This document shows, in pieces, positions 56,415-64,000 of a DNA stretch of 64,000 bases (positions are counted from its first letter, which is position 1; each line of letters opens with the position of its first letter). Made by a program: the position numbers and the translations under genes. Below the pieces are notes generated by a model, which saw only the letters and a list, made by a program, of their open reading frames with translations, was not told the DNA's origin and ran no database searches. The stretch is from Rhodocytophaga rosea (GTDB lineage: Bacteria > Bacteroidota > Bacteroidia > Cytophagales > 172606-1). The stretch lies in the NCBI RefSeq assembly GCF_010119975.1, contig NZ_CP048222.1:1054001-1118000 (forward strand), given 5' to 3'.

Positions 56415-59400
56415 ATGAAACTTTATGCACACTTGCTATTATACAAAATAATACTTTTTATTAGTTACCTATGGTTGTCGTTAAGTTATGCAGCCGCACA
56501 GGCTCCAGTTCCGGTTCTGGTAAGTGCAGATGATGATAATAAAATTTGCCAGGGAGAATCTGTTACTATTATAGCTACTCCCTTACCCCGTACTACAGAT
56601 CCAAAATACACATATAAATTTTATAGAGATGGAACAGAAATTACAGCCCCTAGTAAAACAGATTCTATAAGTGGAAATAAGTATTTTTTTACGGCTACTA
56701 AAAATATTACTGCGAATCAAATTAAAGTAAAAGCCAAAATTGTAGCCTCTACCGGTACTCCTACTGAATCAGGTTTTAGCAATGAAATTACAGTTTCAAT
56801 CAGGCCTCTTACAATACCTACGATACGAAAGAAAGCAACTGGTGGGTGGACTCAACTTCCGAAGGATGTTTTCTCTACAGATGACCCAATTATACTGGAT
56901 GCCAGGTATGTGCCTGACCCCAATAATGATGCAGAGGGAGAACCCCTGCCAGGTACAGGTACAGGCATTTTTACTGGTGAAGCCGTAAAAAGAACTGGCT
57001 CAAACGAGTATAAGTTTTTTCCATCGTTTGCCACACCTGGCGATAATATTATATTTTATACCTATACTCAGGATGAGAATCCCAACTCTCCTCCTTCAGG
57101 ATGTACTATAACGGTTCAGGCCACTATTACTATAAAAGCCGATATTGGTGTTATTAAAGGATTAACTCCTTCTGTAGATGTAAATTGTGTAAAAAACAAG
57201 GAGAATCCTGTTACACTCAATTTAGCAAATTCAAGTATTCCTTTTAATTGTTATTTTGATGGCACTATTTATACATGCTATTCCCAAACAATTACCTATA
57301 ATTTAATCTCCATAACTGGAAAAGGTATCTCCGGAGATTTAAATGCTGGTTTCAAATTCAATCCGCTGAAAGCCAGAACAGCCGGTGACATTGACTCTAC
57401 TAAAGTTAGTCTCACTTATTCGATAACTTATGAAAATTTCGATTTTTGGGGTAACTCGCTTGCTAAATCTACAACCGCTGCCAATACTGTTACTGAAAAG
57501 GTAGATTTGTACACTATCGATGAATTGCAGATTACAAACAGTGGGCAAGAATTTGAACCCTCTTCTTCCTTTTGCAGAACTGAGTCTGTAATCTTGACTG
57601 GTATTCCATCCAGTATTGCCGGGCAGTTCCGGATAAAAAAACCTGCCAGACCTGATGGAAGCATTCCACCGGTAGAAGTTCGGGGAACACCCTATGAAAT
57701 TCCCTGGAAAAATGATGCAACAAATTATCCTGCCGGTGAGTATGAGATCACCTATAAATATACGAATCCAAATGGGTGCGAGTCTATAGATAAGATAGTC
57801 AAATTCACCCTGAAAGAGGTTCCGCCGGCTGCATCTATTACGTCTCTTATATATAATTATTGTGTCGGCGAGCCTATTCCTACTTTGTCATCTCCGGCAA
57901 GTCCAGGTTTTACAACCTTATGGCGGAAAGGCGATCCTAAGGCAACAACAATCTCAGGTGACAGCTATGATCCGGAAGTAAATAATACATTTGCCAATTC
58001 AGTAAATATCTATGTTACCCAATATAATGGTACTTGCGAAAGCACCATTAAGACCATAACTATTAGTGTGAGTCCTAAACCAATCGCAAATTTTGTTTTT
58101 AGAAATGTCCGTTTAGGGGGCGAAGATGAATTTACGGAATTTGAGGATAGAACCCAGTCTAATGGCAATACCATAGAAAAGAAAAAATGGGATTTTGGAG
58201 ATGGAGATATTTTACAGGAAGGCACCGGACCTATTCTGCCCGGTACGCATGAAGGCAGAACTACCGGCACTTATAATAACCCGAAACATAAGTTTCTAAC
58301 TCCAAAAACATATCAGGTAACCCTGACACTAGTCACCAGTGCATGTCCGGATGCAAAAACAATACCTGTCTATATTTTTCCCTTACGAAGCGGTTTTCCT
58401 TATATAGAAACCTTTGAAAATGGGGAAGGCGGGTGGCTTCAAAAAAGTGACACATTAACCAGCTGGAAATTAACTCAGCCCACCGGCCTGGTAATTACGC
58501 CTGATGCTGCTTCTCCACACGCCTGGGTTACCAGCAATACTGAAAACACCTACAATTCACTGGAAAACTCCTTTGTAGAAAGTCCCTTCTTCCAGTTAAA
58601 TACATCTTCCAAACTTTATTTATCCATAAACATAAAATCTGATACAGAGGAAGGGCTGGATGGAGCAGTATTACAATATGTTATTGATAATGGCAAAACA
58701 TTTAATGATCAACTGTTGTGGAAAGTGTTGGGAAAAAGAAATGAGGGCATTAACTGGTATAATACCACTGGTATTGTGAGTAATCCTGGTGGCCAAAATA
58801 CCACCGCCCCAGCTATTGGATGGTCAGGACACATCTATAATTCAACCGATACAAGTAAATGGGTAACAGCAAAATTTGATTTAAGCCAGGTACAACAGGA
58901 AGCAGGAGATTCCCCTGTACGCTTCCGTATCTCTTTTAGCAGTAATGCTGATAATCCACCAAATAAAACATTTGATGGTTTTGCCTTCGATAATTTTAGG
59001 ATAGGTGAAATTAACCGGGTTGTATTACTGGAACATTTTACCAATACTTCTCAGCCTGATTTTATTCAGGAAAACAAAAAAATTTATGAAACTGTAAAAA
59101 ATAATGCTGTAGCAGCGATACAATATCATACCGGTTTCCCTGATGCTAATGATCCCTTTAACAAGAGTAATCCTGCTGATCCCAGTGCCAGAGCATTGTT
59201 ATATGGGATTGCAGAATCAAACAGAACGGTACTGGATGGAATTAGCTTTGAAAATAAAGCCTTCTCAGTAGATGTATGGGGAAAAAATGAATACAGTAAA
59301 AGAATCCTTTTTGAAGCTCCATTTAAGATAGATATTCAATTAACCGGGGGAGAAAATGATCCGCTGAACATTAAGACCAGCATCTTTAAAAACGATAATT

Positions 59401-60008
59401 TAGAAGATTTTAATAATCCTTTGGTTGTACAAGTAGCTATTGTTGAAAAAGAAGTAATTATAGGAGCAGACACCTTTCAAAATGTATTAAGAAAAATATT
59501 GCCTGATGCTGCCGGAAAACATATTCCCGGACCTTGGATAGCCACAGATAAAGCAAGAATAGAAGTAGTTGAACGAACTTGGCTGCCTGCTGATGTAGCA
59601 GCAGCACCCAATAAATTTGCAGTGATTGTTTTTGTTCAAGATGAGAATACCAAAGAAGTATATCAGGCAAAACAGGAATTAATTACAGTTCCTTTGCCTA
59701 AAGATCCATCAGGAGGCAGAAATGGAATTCCTACCGGTTGGGATTCAATGCAAGATCATACTATACTAATATCACCAAACCCTGCCTCAAATAAGGTACA
59801 TATATCATTCACCAGCATTCCGGAAGAGGATTTTATATTGACCGTCTTTGATGCTTTAGGAAAAGTAATTACTTCAAATAAAATTGCAAAAGGCTCAAGT
59901 ACATACGTTTTGCATACTGGTCGTTATTCAAATGGTTTGTATCTTGTCCAGATGATGAAGGCAGGAACAACTCAAGTAATCAGGAAAAAATTATTTATTG
60001 CTCACTAG
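56415..60008 (+). CDS. Giant T9SS-exported PKD/Omp28-like protein
   Basis: 1197 residues. Signal peptide (KIILFISYLWLSLSYAAAQ); beta-sandwich Ig-like repeats (~30-530); a PKD domain with KKWDFGDGDIL (~590); a concanavalin/MAM-like segment starting PYIETFENGEGGWLQ; then an Omp28-like thioredoxin-fold domain (VVLLEHFTNTSQPDFI, AIQYHTGFPDANDPF, RTVLDGISF). The final ~75 residues (ISPNPASNKVHISFTSI, YVLHTGRYSNGLYLVQMM) are a type IX secretion sorting domain. It is thus sent across the outer membrane by T9SS. Its partner is unknown. Confidence 0.85.
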   Translation: MKLYAHLLLYKIILFISYLWLSLSYAAAQAPVPVLVSADDDNKICQGESVTIIATPLPRTTDPKYTYKFYRDGTEITAPSKTDSISGNKYFFTATKNITANQIKVKAKIVASTGTPTESGFSNEITVSIRPLTIPTIRKKATGGWTQLPKDVFSTDDPIILDARYVPDPNNDAEGEPLPGTGTGIFTGEAVKRTGSNEYKFFPSFATPGDNIIFYTYTQDENPNSPPSGCTITVQATITIKADIGVIKGLTPSVDVNCVKNKENPVTLNLANSSIPFNCYFDGTIYTCYSQTITYNLISITGKGISGDLNAGFKFNPLKARTAGDIDSTKVSLTYSITYENFDFWGNSLAKSTTAANTVTEKVDLYTIDELQITNSGQEFEPSSSFCRTESVILTGIPSSIAGQFRIKKPARPDGSIPPVEVRGTPYEIPWKNDATNYPAGEYEITYKYTNPNGCESIDKIVKFTLKEVPPAASITSLIYNYCVGEPIPTLSSPASPGFTTLWRKGDPKATTISGDSYDPEVNNTFANSVNIYVTQYNGTCESTIKTITISVSPKPIANFVFRNVRLGGEDEFTEFEDRTQSNGNTIEKKKWDFGDGDILQEGTGPILPGTHEGRTTGTYNNPKHKFLTPKTYQVTLTLVTSACPDAKTIPVYIFPLRSGFPYIETFENGEGGWLQKSDTLTSWKLTQPTGLVITPDAASPHAWVTSNTENTYNSLENSFVESPFFQLNTSSKLYLSINIKSDTEEGLDGAVLQYVIDNGKTFNDQLLWKVLGKRNEGINWYNTTGIVSNPGGQNTTAPAIGWSGHIYNSTDTSKWVTAKFDLSQVQQEAGDSPVRFRISFSSNADNPPNKTFDGFAFDNFRIGEINRVVLLEHFTNTSQPDFIQENKKIYETVKNNAVAAIQYHTGFPDANDPFNKSNPADPSARALLYGIAESNRTVLDGISFENKAFSVDVWGKNEYSKRILFEAPFKIDIQLTGGENDPLNIKTSIFKNDNLEDFNNPLVVQVAIVEKEVIIGADTFQNVLRKILPDAAGKHIPGPWIATDKARIEVVERTWLPADVAAAPNKFAVIVFVQDENTKEVYQAKQELITVPLPKDPSGGRNGIPTGWDSMQDHTILISPNPASNKVHISFTSIPEEDFILTVFDALGKVITSNKIAKGSSTYVLHTGRYSNGLYLVQMMKAGTTQVIRKKLFIAH

Positions 60009-60029
60009 GTATTACCAGCAAGCAGGTGG

Positions 60030-61148
60030 TTATCTCTTTCTCAGCACTTTTGGCTTATATTGAGGCATAATATATCCTAAAGACACAGAGAAAGTATTCA
60101 TAGTGAAGTTATTATCAATATGCAAAAAGTCATAAACAAGGTCAGAATTATATAAACCAGCCGCTCTCTTCTCCGGATTTACTATATTTCTTAATCCATG
60201 TGTATACCTGCCTTCTATGGTAATAAGCCCTTTGCCAATTACATTTTTAAGTTTAATACCTGCACCAATAATGGCATTGTAATTTAATCTGTTTCTCATA
60301 TTTGTAACATTTACCGGCTTAGGATCTAAAGCACGGGCGATACTACCAGTCATAACGTCTATGTCTTTCCTATCCAGATCAGCATTTGAGTGGATGAGAT
60401 ATTGCACAGAACTTCCGATACTAATAAAAGGCACTCTATTTCTATTCTTAGTGAGCACATTATATTTTAATGTAAGGGGTAAGTCTGCCCAGTATTGCGT
60501 TTCAGTAAAACTGATTTTTGCAAAATCCATTATTGTGCTTGTTTCTTTATAACCTTTTACAAGCAGATAGAACTCAGGATTAATTGCAAATTGTTTCCAA
60601 ACCGGAATCTCTGCACTTATACCTGCCTGGTAACCTAACCGGCCATTATATTCTTGCTCAGTAAATGCCTCATTATCCAGGCTAAAGCCTTTAGTTCCAT
60701 TAATAAAGCTCCAGTTTCCTCCTGCCTTTGCGCCAATCAGAAAAATAGGACGGGTGCGGAAAGTATTGTATAAGTTGATAAATTCAGGGGTATCCCGGTT
60801 TTCTGAAGTAGAATCTGCATCAATTGCATATTCAGAATTTAGTTTCAGGAAGTTAAGCATGGCATTTTCTGCCTGTGCCCGCTCATTAAAATAGAGGTAA
60901 GTATTGGTAAGTAACTTGTGTGCATCAGCCTCCCGTTCACCTTGCCAGTTTTCCAGGCAATCTTTAAGGATAGTTGGAACATCGTTGATTCTTCCCTCCC
61001 GGTAAGCAGTGAGTGCTTTTTCGTACACCGGATCACAATTATTGAGTGTACTCTGGGAAAATACTACAATAGGTAGAAATAAAATCACAAAAACTGCCAA
61101 AAAACGGACAGTGTGTAAAACAGAGAAGCCTGGCAGTGTTATTTCCAT
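60030..61148 (-). CDS. Outer-membrane beta-barrel protein with N-terminal TPR-like region (PorT-like fold)
   Basis: 372 residues from the ATG at 61148 (MEITLPGF); an ATG three codons earlier is possible. A signal peptide precedes a TPR-like helical part (ALTAYREGRINDVPTILKDC, KLLTNTYLYFNERAQAENAMLNF), then a beta-barrel whose strands include FLIGAKAGGNWSF, NPEFYLLVKGYKE, YWADLPLTLKYNV, NYNAIIGAGIKL and VSLGYIMPQYKP. It is 83 bp downstream of the nSTAND gene on the same strand and convergent with the giant T9SS gene. A role in surface assembly is plausible but unproven. Confidence 0.75.
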   Translation of the reverse strand: MEITLPGFSVLHTVRFLAVFVILFLPIVVFSQSTLNNCDPVYEKALTAYREGRINDVPTILKDCLENWQGEREADAHKLLTNTYLYFNERAQAENAMLNFLKLNSEYAIDADSTSENRDTPEFINLYNTFRTRPIFLIGAKAGGNWSFINGTKGFSLDNEAFTEQEYNGRLGYQAGISAEIPVWKQFAINPEFYLLVKGYKETSTIMDFAKISFTETQYWADLPLTLKYNVLTKNRNRVPFISIGSSVQYLIHSNADLDRKDIDVMTGSIARALDPKPVNVTNMRNRLNYNAIIGAGIKLKNVIGKGLITIEGRYTHGLRNIVNPEKRAAGLYNSDLVYDFLHIDNNFTMNTFSVSLGYIMPQYKPKVLRKR

Positions 61149-61240
61149 AATCAACAAAGTAGAATTGTGTATGCAAGGTTAGCCCTGGCTTTCTAGATAG
61201 CCAGAGCTATTGTTTGAATATTATTTTCTATAGCTTCCTG

Positions 61241-64000
61241 CTAACGGCAAGTAGTTTCATAGGGTACTTCTTTTACAGGCGCTACAAACCTTTCCCATTC
61301 TGGCGTTGTCATGCTGCGGTTAAGCTTTTTACAAATAATATCAGCCATTGAGCTTACATTGGTAGGCCATATCCTGATTTTATAATCCCGGCAGCCAGCC
61401 AGTAATTTTTCTCCATCCGGACTGAATTCGATAGACCATACCCAGTCGGCATGATCCCGGAGAATAATAGGCGGATCATCTGTGTTATTCATACTCCAGA
61501 TACGTACCGTTTTATCAAAACTACCCGTAGCCAGTCGTTTGCTGTCTTTGCTGAAACGGATCGTATTTACCCTCGCTTTGTGTCCGGTTAACGATTGCGG
61601 CACAAGATTAAAATCATCCACTTTTACTTCAAACAGGCGAACTACCCCTTTCTCATTGCCGGCTGCCAGCCATTTACCATCCGGACTGAAAGCCACGGAA
61701 ATCATATCTATTCCCTGAGGGTCCTGATAAATAATTTGTTCTGCATTACTTTTGTCCCGGTCTAGTAGTACCACAAGGCCATTCTCTTTGGCGATAGCTA
61801 CCTGGTTTGTACGGGGATGAAGTGACAGCGAATTTATTTTCAGATCGCTTTTCGCTATTTCTACCGGATTTTTAGATTCAATATCCCAGTATATAAGCCG
61901 CTTATCAGAGTCAGAAGAGATCAATCCTTTGCTATCGGGGGTAAAGGCCAGATACCAGATCTCATGTATATTTCCTTTCAGTTGAATAGAAAGATCTCCT
62001 GCCGGTTTAGTCAGATCGTAAAGCTGAATGTGCCCATAATCGCCTCCGGAAGCCAGCCACCGGCCATCCGGACTGAGCGCTAAGGCTTTATGAATGTATC
62101 CTTTGGCTGCATCAGCACCATTCATTAACATTTTATTTCCGGAAGGGTCATTTACATTCAAGCGGTAGATCATGCCATCGCTGGCCGCTGAATACATGGT
62201 ATTTCCGGAAGTAGTGGCTACTAAAGCCCGTACGTTGGCTGAATGGACCTTTAACTGGTTATATGATTCATCATGCAGGGCTTTTACGGCATAGTACATT
62301 CCATCGTAAATATCCGGATCATTGAGCTCGCCGCCATTATTCTTGTTAAACAAATATGCCTGCTGAGCTACCAGACCCTTCTGGGTAGTGTCGCTCAACT
62401 GAACCGATTTAATGGCCATAGATCTGGCAATCGAAAGTAACCGCAGGTTGTATGCCCGGTTACTGGCTTCTATGGCTTTCTGCTCTGAATTCTTGGCGTT
62501 TTCTTTTTCTATTTCGGCAAGAACTGTTTTTTCAGAAGCAATTACTGCTTGTCGTTCGGCTTCTTTCGCACTAATTTCTGCTTCTTTTTTAGCTTTATCG
62601 GCTGCTTCTCTTTCCAGTACAGCCTTACTCTCTGCATTTCTAGCTAGTTTTTCCTGTACTTTAGCAACTTCCCGTTCCTTTTCAGCTATTTGAGCCGACT
62701 GATTAGCCTTTGCTTCTGCTATGGTTGCCGCCCTGGCTTTTTCATCAGCAATCTTGCGCTGATCTTCTGCCTCCTGCTGATTAAAATAAGCGAAGATGAA
62801 TAAGATACCAACAATAATTCCGATGATACCAAAGATAATAGCCAGGATACGAGAAAATACAAGCTTACGCCGTTGCTGCTTCTCCCGGATGATCTGTTCT
62901 TTTTCATACTCTTTTTTACTGAAATCCAGAAAAAGCATGGTACGCTCGTAGGCTGGATGATAGCGTAAACCCCAGGTTAAGGAAGGCTGGTGTTCTTCTG
63001 CCCAATGCAAGGCTATCTGTAAATCAGGCGGACGCCATAAACCGGCTTTCCCTTGCTGGTGGCGTTCGGCAGCCTCTGCCAGACGCAGATATAATTTAGA
63101 GGATTCTGCTTCTTCATCTACCCATTTATTCAGCGTTATCCAGATACGCATCAAACTTTCATGAGAAATATCTATAATACTTTCCCCATCAAGCGGCACC
63201 GTATGTGGTGGCATTAATAAAGTTCGTCCCGGGCTTCGGAAACGGTCTATTACTTCGGCTACTTCTGCTATAGGTGACTGGGCAATAGTGGCGATCTCCT
63301 GTAATTTGGTAGGCCGCCTGATTCCCCGGCCTTCATCTCCTTTTTCAGTAATGGTTTTGAATACCCGTTCGCATATTTTCTTTTGAGGGTCAGTGAGTTC
63401 ATTATAGGTTTCATTTGCATGAATAGATAAGGCCCTACCCATCCCGCCAATAGCTTCATAATGCGGCAGATTCATAGGTTCGCCAGCCAGCGCATTACGC
63501 TGCCAGTAATCCCAGGTACGCATCAGGGCATGTTGCATAATGGGAAGCTGGTCTGGATTATCCCCTACATCATTGAGCAGTTGCTGCACCAGGCGTTCAT
63601 TAATTTCTCCTCCCATCACGCTAATTGGCCCGGTAATCGCCCTGCGTTTTTCTTTACGGGTCATCTGGGGAATCAGGAACTGGCTATCGTTGATGAGCTT
63701 GGTGAGCTGCGGATACTGTGAACAATCGCCCACAAAATCGGAGCGAAGAGTAATAATTACATAAACCGGTACTTCACTCTGGCGAACGGCTGTTACAAGT
63801 AATTTCACAAAAGCGGCCGCTTCTTCTACAGAAGTACTATCTATATTTTTGAACCGGAATAATTCTTCAAACTGATCTATGTACATCAGGTAGTTTTTCG
63901 GTTCTCTGGCAAATTTACTCCGTACACTTTCTACCAGGCCCAAAGAACTCTCACACAACAGGCTATATTCCATATTGCGGATTACCATTTTTTTTTCTTC
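61241..64000 (-). CDS. nSTAND NTPase-WD40 protein, 5' end beyond the window
   Basis: The frame is open to the right edge, so the N-terminus (with Walker A) lies outside. Visible: Walker B YLMYIDQFEELF, then RSDFVGDCSQYPQL and DNPDQLPIMQHALMRTW of the nSTAND1/ORC-like ATPase, a winged helix, one membrane helix (LAIIFGIIGIIVGILFIFAYF), a long coiled coil rich in Ala/Glu/Lys, and a C-terminal beta-propeller of ~7 WD40 repeats (DGRWLASGGDYGHIQLYDL, SKRLATGSFDKTVRIWSM). Such proteins act as sensor-switch ATPases in bacterial conflict or signalling; the missing N-terminus may hold an effector such as caspase, CHAT or TIR. Confidence 0.85.
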   Translation of the reverse strand, partial: EEKKMVIRNMEYSLLCESSLGLVESVRSKFAREPKNYLMYIDQFEELFRFKNIDSTSVEEAAAFVKLLVTAVRQSEVPVYVIITLRSDFVGDCSQYPQLTKLINDSQFLIPQMTRKEKRRAITGPISVMGGEINERLVQQLLNDVGDNPDQLPIMQHALMRTWDYWQRNALAGEPMNLPHYEAIGGMGRALSIHANETYNELTDPQKKICERVFKTITEKGDEGRGIRRPTKLQEIATIAQSPIAEVAEVIDRFRSPGRTLLMPPHTVPLDGESIIDISHESLMRIWITLNKWVDEEAESSKLYLRLAEAAERHQQGKAGLWRPPDLQIALHWAEEHQPSLTWGLRYHPAYERTMLFLDFSKKEYEKEQIIREKQQRRKLVFSRILAIIFGIIGIIVGILFIFAYFNQQEAEDQRKIADEKARAATIAEAKANQSAQIAEKEREVAKVQEKLARNAESKAVLEREAADKAKKEAEISAKEAERQAVIASEKTVLAEIEKENAKNSEQKAIEASNRAYNLRLLSIARSMAIKSVQLSDTTQKGLVAQQAYLFNKNNGGELNDPDIYDGMYYAVKALHDESYNQLKVHSANVRALVATTSGNTMYSAASDGMIYRLNVNDPSGNKMLMNGADAAKGYIHKALALSPDGRWLASGGDYGHIQLYDLTKPAGDLSIQLKGNIHEIWYLAFTPDSKGLISSDSDKRLIYWDIESKNPVEIAKSDLKINSLSLHPRTNQVAIAKENGLVVLLDRDKSNAEQIIYQDPQGIDMISVAFSPDGKWLAAGNEKGVVRLFEVKVDDFNLVPQSLTGHKARVNTIRFSKDSKRLATGSFDKTVRIWSMNNTDDPPIILRDHADWVWSIEFSPDGEKLLAGCRDYKIRIWPTNVSSMADIICKKLNRSMTTPEWERFVAPVKEVPYETTCR

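Noticed and set aside
61241-64000. nSTAND protein as the missing eCIS ATPase (Afp15)
   Set aside because: Its ATPase belongs to the STAND class with WD40 repeats, unlike the CDC48-like AAA+ of Afp15, and it is 7.6 kb beyond the locus with intervening + strand genes.

Overview
The window reads as chromosomal DNA of a Bacteroidota bacterium, most likely order Cytophagales. The pointers are a C-terminal type IX secretion (T9SS) sorting domain, several 'porin family' outer-membrane barrels, a long Bacteroidota-type SecA, planctomycete-type cytochrome/DUF1501 gene sets, and an extracellular contractile injection system (eCIS) of the kind found in Algoriphagus, Amoebophilus and relatives. Genes are moderately AT-rich and rarely have a clear Shine-Dalgarno sequence. 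I found no rRNA, tRNA or CRISPR array.

Layout. 1-7 kb (+): a membrane-linked AraC regulator, then a tandem array of two alpha/beta hydrolase-TPR proteins flanking two kelch proteins. 7-14.6 kb (-): an exported electron-transfer or catabolic operon (NHL propeller, PSD1 cytochrome, DUF1501, DUF2231-cytochrome-LRR) interrupted by an AT-rich SUKH/SMI1-type gene. 15-31.8 kb: mostly housekeeping genes (cysE-cysM, fur-STAS-purA, TIM-barrel isomerase, DMT transporter, three tandem outer-membrane barrels, secA, SPOR lipoprotein, gmd, AIM24-like, NADAR). 31.8-33.9 kb (-): a ketoglutarate-semialdehyde-type aldehyde dehydrogenase and a YjbQ protein. 34.4-53.6 kb (-): the eCIS locus. 54.3-64 kb: exported proteins (small secreted protein, lipoprotein, 1197-residue T9SS protein), an outer-membrane barrel, and the C-terminal part of an nSTAND NTPase-WD40 protein cut by the window edge.

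The eCIS locus is the main interest. In transcription order it has a GH18 membrane protein, a DUF4255 (Afp16/Pvc16-like) cap protein, an IS630 element, a 356-residue unknown, one sheath, two tube proteins, a DUF5908 protein, a LysM hub protein, a VgrG-like spike, a PAAR tip, a gp25 protein, a 1252-residue J-like baseplate protein, a fibre/adhesin-like protein, a 72-residue protein and a 961-residue baseplate-wedge protein. Two minus-strand terminators close it. No tape measure (Afp14), no Afp15-type AAA+ ATPase and no recognisable toxin is present, so assembly needs genes elsewhere or works differently. The IS630 element lies between the cap gene and the rest, and its transposase carries a T TTA AAA slippery heptamer at the frame junction.
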